Part shown: positions 1-10,173 of the stretch, one piece after another
How the letters are laid out: every line of letters starts with the position of its first letter
How positions within the stretch are numbered: position 1 is the stretch's first letter
From: Pseudoduganella lurida
GTDB taxonomy: Bacteria > Pseudomonadota > Gammaproteobacteria > Burkholderiales > Burkholderiaceae_D
Direction of reading: 5' to 3'
NCBI RefSeq assembly: GCF_007830455.1
Contig: NZ_VLLB01000001.1
Location: 1,364,001-1,428,000 of the forward strand
DNA: 64,000 nt
Notes under the pieces: generated by a model
Database searches by the model: none
What the model saw: only the letters and a program-made list of their open reading frames with translations
What the model was told of the DNA's origin: nothing
Position numbers and translations under genes: made by a program

Positions 1-2842
1 AGTCAATGCAACTGCAACCGAAGAACAGCCCGGCGAAGACAAGGACGCGCCGCTGAAGGAAGATATCCGCCTGCTGGGCCGCCTGCTCGGCGACGTGCTG
101 CGCGAACAGGAAGGCGAAGAAGTGTTTGCCGTGGTGGAGACCATCCGCCAGACCGCCGTGCGCTTCCGGCGCGAGGCCGATGCCGGTGCGGCGAAGGAGC
201 TCGACGGCATGCTCAAGATCCTCACGCGCGAGCAGACGATCACGGTGGTGCGCGCGTTCTCCTACTTCTCGCACCTGGCCAATATCGCCGAGGACCAGCA
301 CCACATCCGCCGCCGCCGCGCGCACCTGCTGCGCGGCTCGAAGCCGCAGCGCGGCACCATCCTCGATGCGCTGGCCAAGCTGAAGGACGCCGGCGTGGAC
401 AAGTCCACCGTCGAAACGTTCTTCGGCGAAGCGCTGATCGCGCCGGTGCTGACGGCCCACCCGACCGAGGTGCAGCGCAAGTCCACGCTCGATGCCGAGC
501 ACGCGATCGCCCGCCTGCTGGCCGAGCGGGAGCAGCCGCTCACGCCGAAGGAAGCGGCGGCCAACCTGCACATGCTGCGCGTGAAGATCGCCACGCTGTG
601 GCAGACCCGCATGCTGCGCTATACGAAGCTGACGGTGGCCGACGAGATCGAGAACGCCCTGTCCTATTACCGCATCACCTTCCTGCGCGAAGTGCCGGCC
701 CTGTACGACGACGTGGAAGAAGACATCGCGCGCCAGTACGAAGGCGAGGATGCGGCACCGGTGCACATCGACCGCGCCTACCTGCAGATGGGCAGCTGGA
801 TCGGCGGCGACCGCGACGGCAACCCGAACGTGAACGCGGACACGATGCAGCACGCGCTGGCCCGCCACGCCACGACCATCCTCGATTTCTACCTCGATGA
901 AGCCCATGCGCTGGGCGCCGACCTGTCCGTCTCCACGCTGATGGTGCCGTGCACGCCCGCGCTGAAGGCGCTGGCCGATGCGTCGCCGGACCAGTCCGAC
1001 CACCGCGCGGACGAGCCGTACCGCCGCGCGCTGATCGGCATCTACGCGCGCCTGGCCAGCACGGCCCGGGCGCTGGGCGCCGCCAACATCCTGCGCAAGG
1101 AAGTCGGTCATGCCGAGCCATACCCGGATGCCGCCGCGTTCTCGCAGGACCTGCAGGTGCTGGTCGACTCGCTGGAAGCCAACCACGGCGGCCTGCTGGC
1201 CCGCCCGCGCCTGACGACCCTGAAACGCGCCGCCGAGGTGTTCGGCTTCCACCTGGCCTCGCTGGACATGCGCCAGAGTTCGGACGTGCACGAACGCGTG
1301 CTGGCCGAGCTGTTCGCCCGCGCCGGTGCGCATGCCGACTACCCGTCGCTGGACGAGGACGCGAAGGTCAAGCTGCTGCTGGAAGAGCTGGCGCAACCGC
1401 GCCTGCTGTACTCGCCGTACATCGAGTATTCGGACGAGACGCAGTCCGAGCTGGGCGTGTTCCGCGCCGCCCGCGAAATCCGTCACCGCTACGGCGAGCG
1501 GGCCATCCGCAACTACATCATCTCGCACACCGAAACCGTGTCCGACCTGCTGGAAGTGCTCGTGCTGCAGCAGGAAACCGGGCTGCTGCGCCGTGACGGC
1601 GAAGGCAATGCCACGGCGGACCTGATGGTGATCCCGCTGTTCGAGACCATTCCCGACCTGCAGCGCGCCGCCGGCATCATGCAGGAGGTGATGGCGCTGC
1701 CGCTGGTGAAGGGGCTGATCGAACAGCGCGGCCAGATCCAGGAAGTGATGCTGGGATATTCGGATTCGAACAAGGATGGCGGCTTCCTCACGTCCACGTG
1801 GGAGCTGTACAAGGCCGAGATCGCGCTGGTCGAGGTCTTTGCGAAAGCGGGCGTGAAGATGCGCCTGTTCCATGGCCGCGGCGGCACGGTGGGCCGTGGC
1901 GGCGGCCCGAGCTACGAAGCCATCCTGGCGCAGCCCAAAGGCACCGTGAACGGCCAGATCCGCCTGACGGAACAGGGCGAGATCATCGCCTCGAAATTCT
2001 CGAACGCGGAGATCGGCCGCCGCAACCTGGAGCTGCTGGTCGCGGCCACGCTGGAAGCGAGCCTGGCGCCGCCGCTGTCGAACCCCGAGCAGAAGCAGCA
2101 GCTGGACGGCTTCGAAACGGTGATGGCCGAGCTGTCGGACCGGGCCTATAAAGCCTACCGCAACCTGGTGTACGAAACGCCCGGCTTCACGGACTACTTC
2201 TTTGCCGCCACGCCGATCGCCGAGATCGCCGAGCTGAACATCGGTTCGCGCCCCGCCTCGCGCAAGTCGACGAAGCGCATCGAGGACCTGCGCGCGATTC
2301 CCTGGGGCTTCTCGTGGGGCCAGTGCCGCCTGCTGCTGCCGGGCTGGTACGGCTTCGGCAGCGCCATCAACGGCTGGCTGGCCGATGGCGACCGCGAAGG
2401 GGGAAGAGAAGCGCGCCTGGCGCAGCTGCAGGCGATGTCGGCCCACTGGCCGTTCTTCGCCACGCTGCTGTCCAATATGGACATGGTGCTGGCCAAGACC
2501 GATCTCGCCATCGCCTCGCGGTACGCGGAACTGGTGGCGGACAAGGAGCTGCGCGAACGTATCTTCAAGCGCATCGGCGACGAATACCGCCAGACGCTGG
2601 AATGCCTGGAAGCGGTCACCGGCGCCACCGAACGGCTGGCCGGCAATCCGCTGCTGGCCCGGTCGATCCAGAACCGCTTCGCCTACCTCGATCCGCTGAA
2701 CCACCTGCAGGTGGAGCTGATCAAGCGGCGCCGCGCGCTGGCCGCCGAGCCGGATGGCGAAAGCCGGGCCGATCCGCGCGTGCACCGGGGCATCCACCTG
2801 TCGATCAACGGCGTGGCCGCCGGCCTGCGCAATACGGGGTAG
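1..2842 (+). CDS. ppc: Phosphoenolpyruvate carboxylase (5' end cut by window)
   Basis: Carboxylates phosphoenolpyruvate to oxaloacetate in the cytoplasm, replenishing the TCA cycle. The frame is open from base 2 through a GTG at 95, and the residues encoded before that GTG (DAPLKEDIRLLGRLLGDVL) are typical PEPC N-terminal sequence. The true start is therefore upstream of the window and the GTG at 95 is internal. Visible family motifs are VLTAHPTEV with the catalytic His, GSWIGGDRDGNPNV, GYSDSNKDGGF and the glycine-rich FHGRGGTVGRGGGP loop. The protein ends in the conserved C-terminal RNTG. A strong terminator follows, so it is the last gene of its transcript. Confidence 0.97.
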   Translation, partial: VNATATEEQPGEDKDAPLKEDIRLLGRLLGDVLREQEGEEVFAVVETIRQTAVRFRREADAGAAKELDGMLKILTREQTITVVRAFSYFSHLANIAEDQHHIRRRRAHLLRGSKPQRGTILDALAKLKDAGVDKSTVETFFGEALIAPVLTAHPTEVQRKSTLDAEHAIARLLAEREQPLTPKEAAANLHMLRVKIATLWQTRMLRYTKLTVADEIENALSYYRITFLREVPALYDDVEEDIARQYEGEDAAPVHIDRAYLQMGSWIGGDRDGNPNVNADTMQHALARHATTILDFYLDEAHALGADLSVSTLMVPCTPALKALADASPDQSDHRADEPYRRALIGIYARLASTARALGAANILRKEVGHAEPYPDAAAFSQDLQVLVDSLEANHGGLLARPRLTTLKRAAEVFGFHLASLDMRQSSDVHERVLAELFARAGAHADYPSLDEDAKVKLLLEELAQPRLLYSPYIEYSDETQSELGVFRAAREIRHRYGERAIRNYIISHTETVSDLLEVLVLQQETGLLRRDGEGNATADLMVIPLFETIPDLQRAAGIMQEVMALPLVKGLIEQRGQIQEVMLGYSDSNKDGGFLTSTWELYKAEIALVEVFAKAGVKMRLFHGRGGTVGRGGGPSYEAILAQPKGTVNGQIRLTEQGEIIASKFSNAEIGRRNLELLVAATLEASLAPPLSNPEQKQQLDGFETVMAELSDRAYKAYRNLVYETPGFTDYFFAATPIAEIAELNIGSRPASRKSTKRIEDLRAIPWGFSWGQCRLLLPGWYGFGSAINGWLADGDREGGREARLAQLQAMSAHWPFFATLLSNMDMVLAKTDLAIASRYAELVADKELRERIFKRIGDEYRQTLECLEAVTGATERLAGNPLLARSIQNRFAYLDPLNHLQVELIKRRRALAAEPDGESRADPRVHRGIHLSINGVAAGLRNTG

Positions 2843-2877
2843 AGGCTTCGTCGCTGCCTGTATCGATGGCGTGACGG

Positions 2878-2902
2878 GCGGGCCTGCGGGCCCGCTTTTT
2901 TT
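2878..2902 (+). terminator. Rho-independent terminator of ppc
   Basis: A 7-bp G+C stem (GCGGGCC / GGCCCGC) with loop TGCG is followed by seven T residues, 36 bases after the ppc stop codon. Confidence 0.9.
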
Positions 2903-3026
2903 ATGCGGCCGCCGTTTCATCTGCATTTCGGCGCCGTAAAATCGCATTTCGTCGCACGTGGGGTGGCTCATGCCGCGCGGCGTTCTAGAATCGCATCACC
3001 GTACAACATCACAAAAAGGTTCCGTC

Positions 3027-3668
3027 ATGCGCCGTCTCGCCTTTCCGTTTCCGTTGCTGTTTCTCGCCATGCCCTTCTTCCTCACGCCGCTGGCCCATGG
3101 CGCCGAAAGCGCCCGCCAGTTGTCCGCATTCCGCGCCATCGCCATCCGTGGGCCCGTCAACATCGAGGTCCATGCCGGCCAGGCCCAGTCGGTCAAGGTG
3201 ATCGGCCGGCCCGACTTCATCGCCAAGGTGCTCACGAGCGTGCAGGCCGAGGAGCTGAAGATCGACTTCGATGGCAAGACGAATGTCTCCGTGAAGGACG
3301 GCGACCGCATCGTGATCACCGTGCCCACGCTGGTCAAATGCATCGTCGAAGGCGCCGGCCAGGTGGTCATCGACAATGTCAAGGAAGAGCGGCTGGACCT
3401 GCAGTTCCAGGGCGCCGGCCGCCTGGAGGCGAAGGGCACGGCGAAGTGGCTGCGGATGAAGGCGCAGGGCGTGGGCGAAGTGACGACGCAGCACCTGAAA
3501 ACGGAACGGGCCGACATCAACTTCGAAGGCATCGGCGACGTGAAGGTGCACGCCAGCCAGACGCTGAATGCCGTGGTGCGCGGCATGGGCTCGCTCACCT
3601 ACTTCGGCCGGCCGAAAACGCTGAACAAATCCGTGCAGGGCATCGGCGATGTGAAGGCCGGGGATTGA
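3027..3668 (+). CDS. Secreted GIN-domain (DUF2807) protein
   Basis: The 213-residue protein has a signal peptide (MRRLAFPFPLLFLAMPFF, likely cut near AHG-25) followed by one GIN domain (DUF2807, putative auto-transporter adhesin head), a repetitive beta-rich fold. The exact function of bacterial GIN proteins is not known; an exported, possibly surface-associated role is inferred. The ATG at 3027 was chosen because AAAAAGG lies just upstream and the signal peptide starts there; an in-frame start at 2958 would bury the signal sequence. A paralogue lies at 14062-14808. It is separated from ppc by a terminator and from the next gene by 40 bases. Confidence 0.8.
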   Translation: MRRLAFPFPLLFLAMPFFLTPLAHGAESARQLSAFRAIAIRGPVNIEVHAGQAQSVKVIGRPDFIAKVLTSVQAEELKIDFDGKTNVSVKDGDRIVITVPTLVKCIVEGAGQVVIDNVKEERLDLQFQGAGRLEAKGTAKWLRMKAQGVGEVTTQHLKTERADINFEGIGDVKVHASQTLNAVVRGMGSLTYFGRPKTLNKSVQGIGDVKAGD

Positions 3669-3708
3669 TCCCGGCTACAATCTCCGGACACAACAACGGA
3701 AGACACCA

Positions 3709-4644
3709 ATGACATTGACGACACTGGCGCGCAGCGCGGCGCTCGGCCTGGCCCTGGCGGCGCTGCATGCGGCAGCCACCGGCGCGGCCTGCGGCAAGGC
3801 GCCATCGGGCAAGCTGGCCGCGCAACGCGTGGCGGCCGTGGAGCCGACCCGCACCGGCCCGCAATTGTACGAAGGCGCCGTGTGGCTCGACGGCGCGCTG
3901 TACTTCTCCGACTTCGGCCATGAAGGCGACTTCCCGTCGCGCATCCGCAAGCTGGCCGCCGACGGCACCGTCAGCACCGTCATCGAGGACAGCGGCAGCA
4001 ACGGCCTGGCCATCGACCAGCAGGGCCGCCTGCTGGCTGCCACGCACAAGTGGAAATCGCTGTCGCGCTATACGCTGCCGGGCGGCGAACGCAGCACCGT
4101 CGCCGCCCGCTACAACAGCGCGGTCTTCAACTCGCCGAACGATATCGCCGTCGCGAAGGACGGCACGATCTACTTCACCGATCCGGACTACCAGCTGGCC
4201 GCGGCGCCCGGCGGCCAACCCGTCACCGGCATCTACCGCGTGGGCACGGATGGCAAGGTGACGCTGGTGGACGGTTCGCGGCGCAACCCGAACGGCATCG
4301 CCCTGTCGGCCGCCGGCGACCTGCTGTACGTGAATGCCAGCGATGGCGAAGTGCGCACGTATGCCATCCGCAGTGGTGTGCCCGGCACGGGCCGCCCCTT
4401 CATCAAGGGCATCGAAGGCGGCGACGGCATGACGCTGGACTGCCACGGCAACCTGTACGTGACGGAACACGGTGCGCAGCGCATCCGCGTGTTCTCGCCG
4501 AAGGGGGCCGAGCTGGCGACGATCGCCGTCGATGCCAAGGTCACCAACGCGGCGTTCGGCGGCGCCGATGGCCGCACCTTGTACATCACGGGCGACCGGG
4601 CGATCTGGTCGCTGCCGCTGGATGTGACGGGCATGCCGTATTGA
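3709..4644 (+). CDS. SMP-30/gluconolactonase-like beta-propeller protein
   Basis: The 311-residue protein has an N-terminal signal peptide (about residues 1-27, ending in ATGAA) and then an SMP-30/gluconolactonase/LRE-like six-bladed propeller. Typical blade motifs are visible: GSNGLAIDQQGRL, FNSPNDIAVAKDGTIYFTD, NPNGIALSAAGDLLYV and DGMTLDCHGNLYVTE. The NSPNDIAV and DGMTLD segments correspond to the metal-binding region of the family. The family hydrolyses sugar lactones or related esters; here the export signal points to a periplasmic lactonase or an unrelated sensor role, and the substrate cannot be told from sequence. Confidence 0.8.
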   Translation: MTLTTLARSAALGLALAALHAAATGAACGKAPSGKLAAQRVAAVEPTRTGPQLYEGAVWLDGALYFSDFGHEGDFPSRIRKLAADGTVSTVIEDSGSNGLAIDQQGRLLAATHKWKSLSRYTLPGGERSTVAARYNSAVFNSPNDIAVAKDGTIYFTDPDYQLAAAPGGQPVTGIYRVGTDGKVTLVDGSRRNPNGIALSAAGDLLYVNASDGEVRTYAIRSGVPGTGRPFIKGIEGGDGMTLDCHGNLYVTEHGAQRIRVFSPKGAELATIAVDAKVTNAAFGGADGRTLYITGDRAIWSLPLDVTGMPY

Positions 4645-4721
4645 TCTTCCGGTCGGGTGCGCATCCGGCCAGCATCCGAGTGGCATCCGGGGCCATGTCC
4701 CGGGTGTCCACATTCATCTTG

Positions 4722-4727
4722 TATACT
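4722..4727 (+). promoter_or_regulatory. Candidate -10 element for the phnA-like gene
   Basis: TATACT lies 22 bases before the ATG at 4750, giving a short leader. No convincing -35 hexamer is seen. Confidence 0.4.
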
Positions 4728-4749
4728 CGCGCCTTTTGCCGAGATCACG

Positions 4750-5088
4750 ATGAGCACCCTGCCTCCCTGCCCCCAATGCGGTTCCGAATTCACCTACGAG
4801 GACGGCACCAGCCACGTCTGCCCCGAGTGCGCGCATGAGTGGGTGCCCGGCGCCGAAGCGCAAGGCGAAGTCGCGCGTGTCTATCGCGATGCAGTGGGCA
4901 CGCTGCTGCAGGATGGCGACACCGTCACGGTCATCAAGGACCTGAAGCCGAAGGGTTCCGGCGGCGTGATCAAGCAGGGCACGAAGGTGAAGAACATCCG
5001 CCTGGTCGACAGCGACCACGATATCGACTGCAAGATCGACGGCTTCGGCGCGATGAGCCTGAAGACGGAATTCGTGCGCAAGGTCTAA
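4750..5088 (+). CDS. yjdM: PhnA/YjdM family zinc-ribbon protein
   Basis: This 112-residue protein is full length for the PhnA/YjdM family. The N-terminal zinc ribbon is intact (C7, C10, C24, C27), followed by the conserved PhnA domain with [15 protein letters not shown] and [13 protein letters not shown]. Although historically called alkylphosphonate uptake protein PhnA, the E. coli homologue is not needed for phosphonate use and its role remains unclear. The start at 4750 places the zinc ribbon at the very N-terminus; an upstream in-frame start at 4657 only adds unrelated residues. It is followed after 27 bases by an acetyltransferase on the same strand, perhaps in one transcript. Confidence 0.9.
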   Translation: MSTLPPCPQCGSEFTYEDGTSHVCPECAHEWVPGAEAQGEVARVYRDAVGTLLQDGDTVTVIKDLKPKGSGGVIKQGTKVKNIRLVDSDHDIDCKIDGFGAMSLKTEFVRKV

Positions 5089-5115
5089 CAACGCATTGAC
5101 TGAAAGGACGTCCGC

Positions 5116-5676
5116 ATGGCCCTGACCGAAAAACAGAAGATGCTGGCCGGCGAGTTCTACACGGCCGCCGATCCGGAGATCCAGGCCGACCAGGCCGCCG
5201 CGCGCGACTGGATGGAGCGCTACAACGGCACGCGCGGCCACGGCCCCGCCGACCTGCAGGCGCTGCTGCGTGAAGGCTTCGGCGCGGTCGGCGAAGGCGC
5301 CGTGGTGCGCCCGCCCTTCCACTGCGACTACGGCTACAACATCCGCATCGGCAATGGCGTCTTCCTGAACTTCAATTGCGTGATCCTGGACGTCGTGGGG
5401 GTCGAGATCGGCGACATGACGCAGATCGGCCCCGGCGTGCAGATCCTCACGGCCGACCATCCGCGCGATCCCGCCTTGCGCGCGCAGGGACTGGAGTTCG
5501 GGCGCCCGATCCGCATCGGCAAAAACGTGTGGATCGGCGCTGGCGCCCTGATCATGCCCGGCGTGACCATCGGCGACGATGCACTGATCGGTGCCGGCAG
5601 CGTGGTGACGCGCGACGTGCCGGCCGGCGTGACGGTGATGGGCAATCCGGCGCGGCCGCGCGCGGCGTCGGCATAA
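5116..5676 (+). CDS. Sugar O-acetyltransferase (maltose/galactoside acetyltransferase family)
   Basis: The 186-residue protein has the Maa/LacA/NodL arrangement: an N-terminal helical Mac domain (MLAGEFYTAADPE, residues 9-60) and a left-handed beta-helix of hexapeptide repeats (IRIGNGVFLNFNCVILD, IGDMTQIGPGVQI, IRIGKNVWIGAGALIMPGV, IGDDALIGAGSVV). The catalytic His lies in LTADHP near residue 115. It transfers acetyl from acetyl-CoA to a sugar hydroxyl; the acceptor sugar is not predictable. It follows the phnA-like gene closely and is convergent with the HAD phosphatase gene. Confidence 0.92.
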   Translation: MALTEKQKMLAGEFYTAADPEIQADQAAARDWMERYNGTRGHGPADLQALLREGFGAVGEGAVVRPPFHCDYGYNIRIGNGVFLNFNCVILDVVGVEIGDMTQIGPGVQILTADHPRDPALRAQGLEFGRPIRIGKNVWIGAGALIMPGVTIGDDALIGAGSVVTRDVPAGVTVMGNPARPRAASA

Positions 5677-5706
5677 CCGGCCACGCTCCTGTCCTCGTCG
5701 ATGCGA

Positions 5707-6408
5707 TCATTCGAGGGCGAGTGTCCTTAACACTGGCACGATCTCGTGCAGGCTCGCGACCTCGAACGTCGGCACTGCGCCGGAGTCGTTCGTGAGCCGC
5801 CCGGGGTTGAACCAGCAGCTGTCGATGCCGTAACGGTTGGCACCAAGGATGTCGGCATCGAGCCGGTCGCCGATCACGATGGCCTCGTGCTTCGCGAAAC
5901 GGCGCGCCATGCCGGCTGCGTAATCGAAGAAGCGCGAGTCCGGCTTGGCATGGCCGCACACTTCCGATGTCGACACGAACGACACGTAGGCACCAAGTCC
6001 GGAACTGGCAATGCGGCGCTGCTGGATATGGTCGATACCGTTCGTGACAATGCCCACCTCGCCGATGGCAGCGAGCGTCTCGCACAGCTGCACGGCACCA
6101 TCGACCAGCACCACCGACTCGGCCAGCGATTCCAGGTACAGGCCACTGGCCGCGGCAGGATCAGCGTCGAAGCCGTGGTCCGCGAACGTGTGCCGGAAGC
6201 GCTCCACTTTCAGGAACTCCTTCGACACCTCGCCGCGCTCGAAGCGCCGCCACAGCGCCAGGTTGACCGGCTGGTAGTGGGCGAACAGCGCACCGGCATC
6301 GGCCGTCACGCCCAGCGTCGCCATCGTGCGGGCAAACGAGAGCTGTTCGGAGGCGCGGAAATCGAGCAGGGTATCGTCGAGGTCGAACAGGAAAAGCGTG
6401 TGCTTCAT
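5707..6408 (-). CDS. YjjG-like HAD-family hydrolase
   Basis: The 233-residue cytoplasmic HAD phosphatase starts at MKHTLFLFDLDDTLLDF, which carries motif I (D9 nucleophile, D11). Motif II is IVTNGI, motif III has the Lys in HAKPD and motif IV is IGDRLDADI. The helical cap between motifs I and II matches the YjjG group, which dephosphorylates noncanonical pyrimidine nucleotides. The ATG at 6408 was preferred over a longer frame because motif I normally begins within the first ten residues. It is divergent from the secreted-protein gene at 6548. Confidence 0.88.
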   Translation of the reverse strand: MKHTLFLFDLDDTLLDFRASEQLSFARTMATLGVTADAGALFAHYQPVNLALWRRFERGEVSKEFLKVERFRHTFADHGFDADPAAASGLYLESLAESVVLVDGAVQLCETLAAIGEVGIVTNGIDHIQQRRIASSGLGAYVSFVSTSEVCGHAKPDSRFFDYAAGMARRFAKHEAIVIGDRLDADILGANRYGIDSCWFNPGRLTNDSGAVPTFEVASLHEIVPVLRTLALE

Positions 6409-6547
6409 GTGGCTCGTGAGGGATGGATGAGACCGGAGCTTAGCATCCGGCTGGCCGATCGACACGTTGTGACAATGTGCGCAATTTTGCGGGCCTGGCC
6501 TGCTGTATAGTGAAAATTGGAAACATTTATTCACACAGCTCAATCTC

Positions 6548-7543
6548 ATGACTTCGCCTGCCGCCCGTCTCGCCTCCCTGGCCGCCTGTTTGATCATCCC
6601 ATGCACCTTCGGCAGCCCGGCTGCGGCGCAGACCACCGTCCCTTTCGAATTTCCCGATGTAGCATCCGGAACCTGCACTTTTGCCGCCGCCAATCTGCCC
6701 AAGGACACGATCGTTGTCGCGGCTGGCAGCTACCGGGGCCGGGAGCTGCCGTTCGCGATCGACCAGAGCGGCCACCAGGCAACCACGATCAGCGTTGCGG
6801 TGCATGCGGACCAGCCCGTCGCACTGCTGCTGGGGGCCTATGAACCGACCGTCTGGGCCATTGGCTGGAGCAAGGGTACCCGCGTGGTGGCCGTCTTTGC
6901 CAGCGGCTACCATCGGCAAGCCGTGGCGGGTCTGCCGAAAGGCACGCCAGTGATCACCAGCAGCTATCAGGAAAAGGGCCCTTGCGGACATCGCTACATC
7001 AGCGGCGGCGGTCACGCCGAATGGGTCAATCCGGCGGCGCGCGAGATCTTCGGGGCGCCGGCAATCCGCCTGTATGACAAGGCCACCAATGGAGCGATCG
7101 AGATCGTGGAATCAACCCGGCCACGAACGGGTTATGTCACGTCAGCGGATACGCCCGTCGAATCGTTCCACGACCGGAAAGCCCCGCTGGCCGGGACCCC
7201 GGGCCTGCAGGAGGCCGTCCGCCGCGGCATTCTCCGGCCACTCACTGCCGCAGACATCGAACAGGTGCGCGAACACTACCGCCGCCTGGCGGCAGCCGAT
7301 CCGAAACGCGATGTGCCGCCACTCGCAAACGGCTCGATGCCGGTCGCGATCCCCGAGCTGTCGCTGCGTCGTGGCTTCGTGGTGCTGAAGCCGTTCGAAT
7401 TCCCCGCGGGCCTGTATGGCGCGCATCTGGCTTACTTTCTGGTGCCGCCGGGCGTTCCGGCTCCGACCGGTACACCGGGGCACAGCATGATCGTGGACCT
7501 GAACAAGCCGGTGCCATGCAGTGGTCCGATGTGCAGGCAGTAA
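6548..7543 (+). CDS. Secreted protein of unknown function
   Basis: I do not recognise this 331-residue protein. It has a clear signal peptide (residues 1-27, ending PAAA) and then a mostly beta-rich, moderately charged sequence with no membrane segments. Cysteines at about 38, 140, 317 and 321 could form disulfides in the periplasm. The C-terminal third contains VVLKPFEFPAGLYGAHLAYFLVPPG, resembling extracellular beta-sandwich proteins. It stands alone, convergent with rpoD. Function is not inferred. Confidence 0.7.
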   Translation: MTSPAARLASLAACLIIPCTFGSPAAAQTTVPFEFPDVASGTCTFAAANLPKDTIVVAAGSYRGRELPFAIDQSGHQATTISVAVHADQPVALLLGAYEPTVWAIGWSKGTRVVAVFASGYHRQAVAGLPKGTPVITSSYQEKGPCGHRYISGGGHAEWVNPAAREIFGAPAIRLYDKATNGAIEIVESTRPRTGYVTSADTPVESFHDRKAPLAGTPGLQEAVRRGILRPLTAADIEQVREHYRRLAAADPKRDVPPLANGSMPVAIPELSLRRGFVVLKPFEFPAGLYGAHLAYFLVPPGVPAPTGTPGHSMIVDLNKPVPCSGPMCRQ

Positions 7544-7560
7544 CGGCAAGCCCGGTCAAT

Positions 7561-7586
7561 AAAAAAGGGAAGCCCGCAGGCTTCCC
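7561..7586 (-). terminator. Rho-independent terminator of rpoD
   Basis: Read on the minus strand, an 8-bp stem (GGGAAGCC / GGCTTCCC, loop TGCG) is followed by TTTTTT, 24 bases after the rpoD stop. On the plus strand the stem lacks a T tract. Confidence 0.88.
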
Positions 7587-7609
7587 TCTTCCGTTGAAAA
7601 CAACCCCGA

Positions 7610-10075
7610 TCAGTTCTGCGTCAGGAACGTCTTCAGCTTGTCCGAACGCGATGGCTGGCGCAGCTTGCTCATCGCTTTCGCTTCGATCTGGCGGATGCGT
7701 TCGCGCGTCACGTCGAACTGCTTGCCCACTTCTTCCAGCGTGTGGTCGTTCGACATCTCCACGCCGTAACGCATGCGCAGCACCTTCGCTTCGCGCGGCG
7801 TCAGGGAGTCCAGCACTTCCTTGATCACGTTGCGCATCGAGGCGTGCAGCGCGGCGTCCAGCGGGGCCAGCGTGGTGTTGTCCTCGATGAAGTCGCCCAG
7901 CTGCGAATCGCCATCCTCGCCCATCGGCGTTTCCATCGAAATCGGCTCTTTCGCGATCTTCATGATCTCGCGCACCTTCGATTCCGGCATCTCCATCTTG
8001 GCCGCCAGCGTGGCCATGTCCGGCTCGTTGCCCGTCTCCTGCATGATCTGGCGGCTGATGCGGTTCATCTTGTTGATCGTCTCGATCATGTGCACCGGCA
8101 CGCGGATCGTGCGGGCCATGTCGGCGATCGAACGCGTGATGGCCTGGCGGATCCACCACGTGGCATACGTGGAGAACTTGTAGCCACGGCGGTACTCGAA
8201 CTTGTCCACCGCCTTCAGCAGGCCGATGTTCCCCTCCTGGATCAGGTCCAGGAACTGCAGGCCGCGGTTGATGTACTTCTTCGCGATCGAGATCACCAGG
8301 CGCAGGTTGGCCACCGTCATTTCGCGCTTGGCGTGGCGGGCGCGCTTCTCGCCGGCCGCCATCTGCTTGTTGATCTTGCGCAGGTCGGCCAGCGGCAGCG
8401 CCACGCGTTCCTGCAGGTCGATCATCTTGTTCTGCAGTTCCTTGATGGCGGGGACGTTACGGCCCAGCACCGCGCTGTACGGATAGCGCGAATCGACTTC
8501 GTCGTCCACCCAGTCCAGGTTCGTCTCGTTGCCCGGGAAGACCTTGATGAAGTGGGCGCGCGGCATGCCGCAGCGGTTCACGCACAGTTCCAGCACGGCG
8601 CGCTCGATGCTGCGCACCTGTTCCATCTGGCCGCGCAGCGTGTCGCACAGCTTCTCCACGACCTTGGCCGTGAAGCGGATGCCCAGCAGTTCGCCGGAGA
8701 TCACGGCCTGCGCCTTCTGGTACGCGGTCGAGCCGTAGGCAGCCTTGCGCATCTTGTCGAACTGCGTGGAGATCACGGCGAAGCGCTCCAGCGCGTCGAC
8801 CTTCAGCTGCACCAGCTGTTCGGTGGAGAAGCCGGCCGCGCCGCCATTGGCGTCGCCGTCCGAGTCTTCCTCTTCCAGCTCTTCTTCGTCGTCATCGTCG
8901 TGCGATGCGGCCGGAGCCGGCGGCGCCACGGGCGCGGACGATTCGTCCGGATCGACGAAGCCATCGACCACGTCGTCGACCTTCAGCTCGTCCGCTTCGA
9001 TCTTGTCGGCCAGCGTGATGATCTCGGCGATCGTGGTCGGGCAGGCGGAGATCGCCTGGATCATGTCGCGCAGGCCTTCCTCGATGCGCTTGGCGATCTC
9101 GATCTCGCCTTCGCGGGTCAGCAGTGCCACGGCGCCCATTTCACGCATGTACATGCGCACCGGGTCCGTGGTGCGGCCGAAGTCGGAGTCCACCGTGGAC
9201 AGGGCCGTTGCGGCAGCCGCTTCCACTTCGTCGTCGGACGTGGCGTTCGGCACGTTATCGGACAGCAGCAGCGCTTCGGCATCCGGCGCGCGTTCGTAGA
9301 CGGCGATGCCCATGTCGTTGAACGTGGCGATGATGCCCTCGATCGCTTCCGGATCGACGATGTTCTCGGGCAGCTGGTCGTTGATCTCGGCATAGGTGAG
9401 GAAGCCGCGGTCCTTGCCCATGTTGATCAGGTTCTTGAACTGCAGGCGGCGCTTTTCCAGGTCATCCGTGGACAGGCTGGCATCGCCACCGAAGGCGTCC
9501 AGGCCCTTGGCCTTGCGGTCGCGCGCCTTCGACGCGGCCTTCAGTTCGGCGCGCTCGACGGCGTTCAGTGCCGCCACCTCATCGTTCTCGGGCGTGAATT
9601 CGCTCGGCTTGCGGCCGCGGCGGCCCGGCACCTTCACGGAAGGCAGCAGGTAGCCGGACGTGTCGATCGAGGCCAGCGTGGCCGCATCGGTCACCTGGCT
9701 GACGGCCGCCGGCGCACCCGGTGGCGCGGCGACGTCGCCCTTCGCCTTGCGCACGCGGACCACCGGCGCTTTCGGCGTGGCGTCTTCCGCACCGGCGATG
9801 GCCTTGCGGACGGGCTTCTTCGGCGCCGGCTCGGCAGCTTCGACCGCTTCGGCCGTATCAGCCACCATGCCCTCGTTCAGTTCCGGCTCGGCAGCGTCGC
9901 CCGGCATGGCGGCCAGGCGCGACGTTTTCTTCTTCACGACGGTCACTTTGCCGGCAGCCTCTTGCGCATTGTCGATCACATAGGATAAGGTGGTCTTGGG
10001 CACTGCCAGCGGCGCAGCTTCGGCGCGCGGCTTCTTGGCGGTAAGCGTTAGGGTCTTCGGCGTTTTCGTCGTCAT
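7610..10075 (-). CDS. rpoD: RNA polymerase primary sigma factor (sigma-70)
   Basis: This is the housekeeping sigma factor, which directs RNA polymerase to -35/-10 promoters. All regions are visible in order: region 1.1 ([14 protein letters not shown]), region 1.2 ([20 protein letters not shown]), the acidic non-essential region with a run of D and E, region 2 ([19 protein letters not shown] and [16 protein letters not shown]), region 3, and region 4 with the helix-turn-helix [18 protein letters not shown]. At 821 residues it is about 200 longer than E. coli RpoD. The excess is an Ala/Lys/Pro-rich N-terminal extension before region 1.1. The ATG at 10075 gives [21 protein letters not shown] lies upstream. 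Confidence 0.98.
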   Translation of the reverse strand: MTTKTPKTLTLTAKKPRAEAAPLAVPKTTLSYVIDNAQEAAGKVTVVKKKTSRLAAMPGDAAEPELNEGMVADTAEAVEAAEPAPKKPVRKAIAGAEDATPKAPVVRVRKAKGDVAAPPGAPAAVSQVTDAATLASIDTSGYLLPSVKVPGRRGRKPSEFTPENDEVAALNAVERAELKAASKARDRKAKGLDAFGGDASLSTDDLEKRRLQFKNLINMGKDRGFLTYAEINDQLPENIVDPEAIEGIIATFNDMGIAVYERAPDAEALLLSDNVPNATSDDEVEAAAATALSTVDSDFGRTTDPVRMYMREMGAVALLTREGEIEIAKRIEEGLRDMIQAISACPTTIAEIITLADKIEADELKVDDVVDGFVDPDESSAPVAPPAPAASHDDDDEEELEEEDSDGDANGGAAGFSTEQLVQLKVDALERFAVISTQFDKMRKAAYGSTAYQKAQAVISGELLGIRFTAKVVEKLCDTLRGQMEQVRSIERAVLELCVNRCGMPRAHFIKVFPGNETNLDWVDDEVDSRYPYSAVLGRNVPAIKELQNKMIDLQERVALPLADLRKINKQMAAGEKRARHAKREMTVANLRLVISIAKKYINRGLQFLDLIQEGNIGLLKAVDKFEYRRGYKFSTYATWWIRQAITRSIADMARTIRVPVHMIETINKMNRISRQIMQETGNEPDMATLAAKMEMPESKVREIMKIAKEPISMETPMGEDGDSQLGDFIEDNTTLAPLDAALHASMRNVIKEVLDSLTPREAKVLRMRYGVEMSNDHTLEEVGKQFDVTRERIRQIEAKAMSKLRQPSRSDKLKTFLTQN

Positions 10076-10173
10076 CAAATATCTCTTTAGTGCCTGGCAG
10101 GGCACGGCGCAATGGAAAATCCGGCGCGGCCATCATGGCCCCACCAGCGCGTATATGGGGATCATCCGGAATG

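Noticed and set aside
7742..9988. 748-codon open frame on the plus strand
   Set aside because: Exact antisense shadow of rpoD, low complexity (His/Val/Gly/Gln), no ribosome site or homology.
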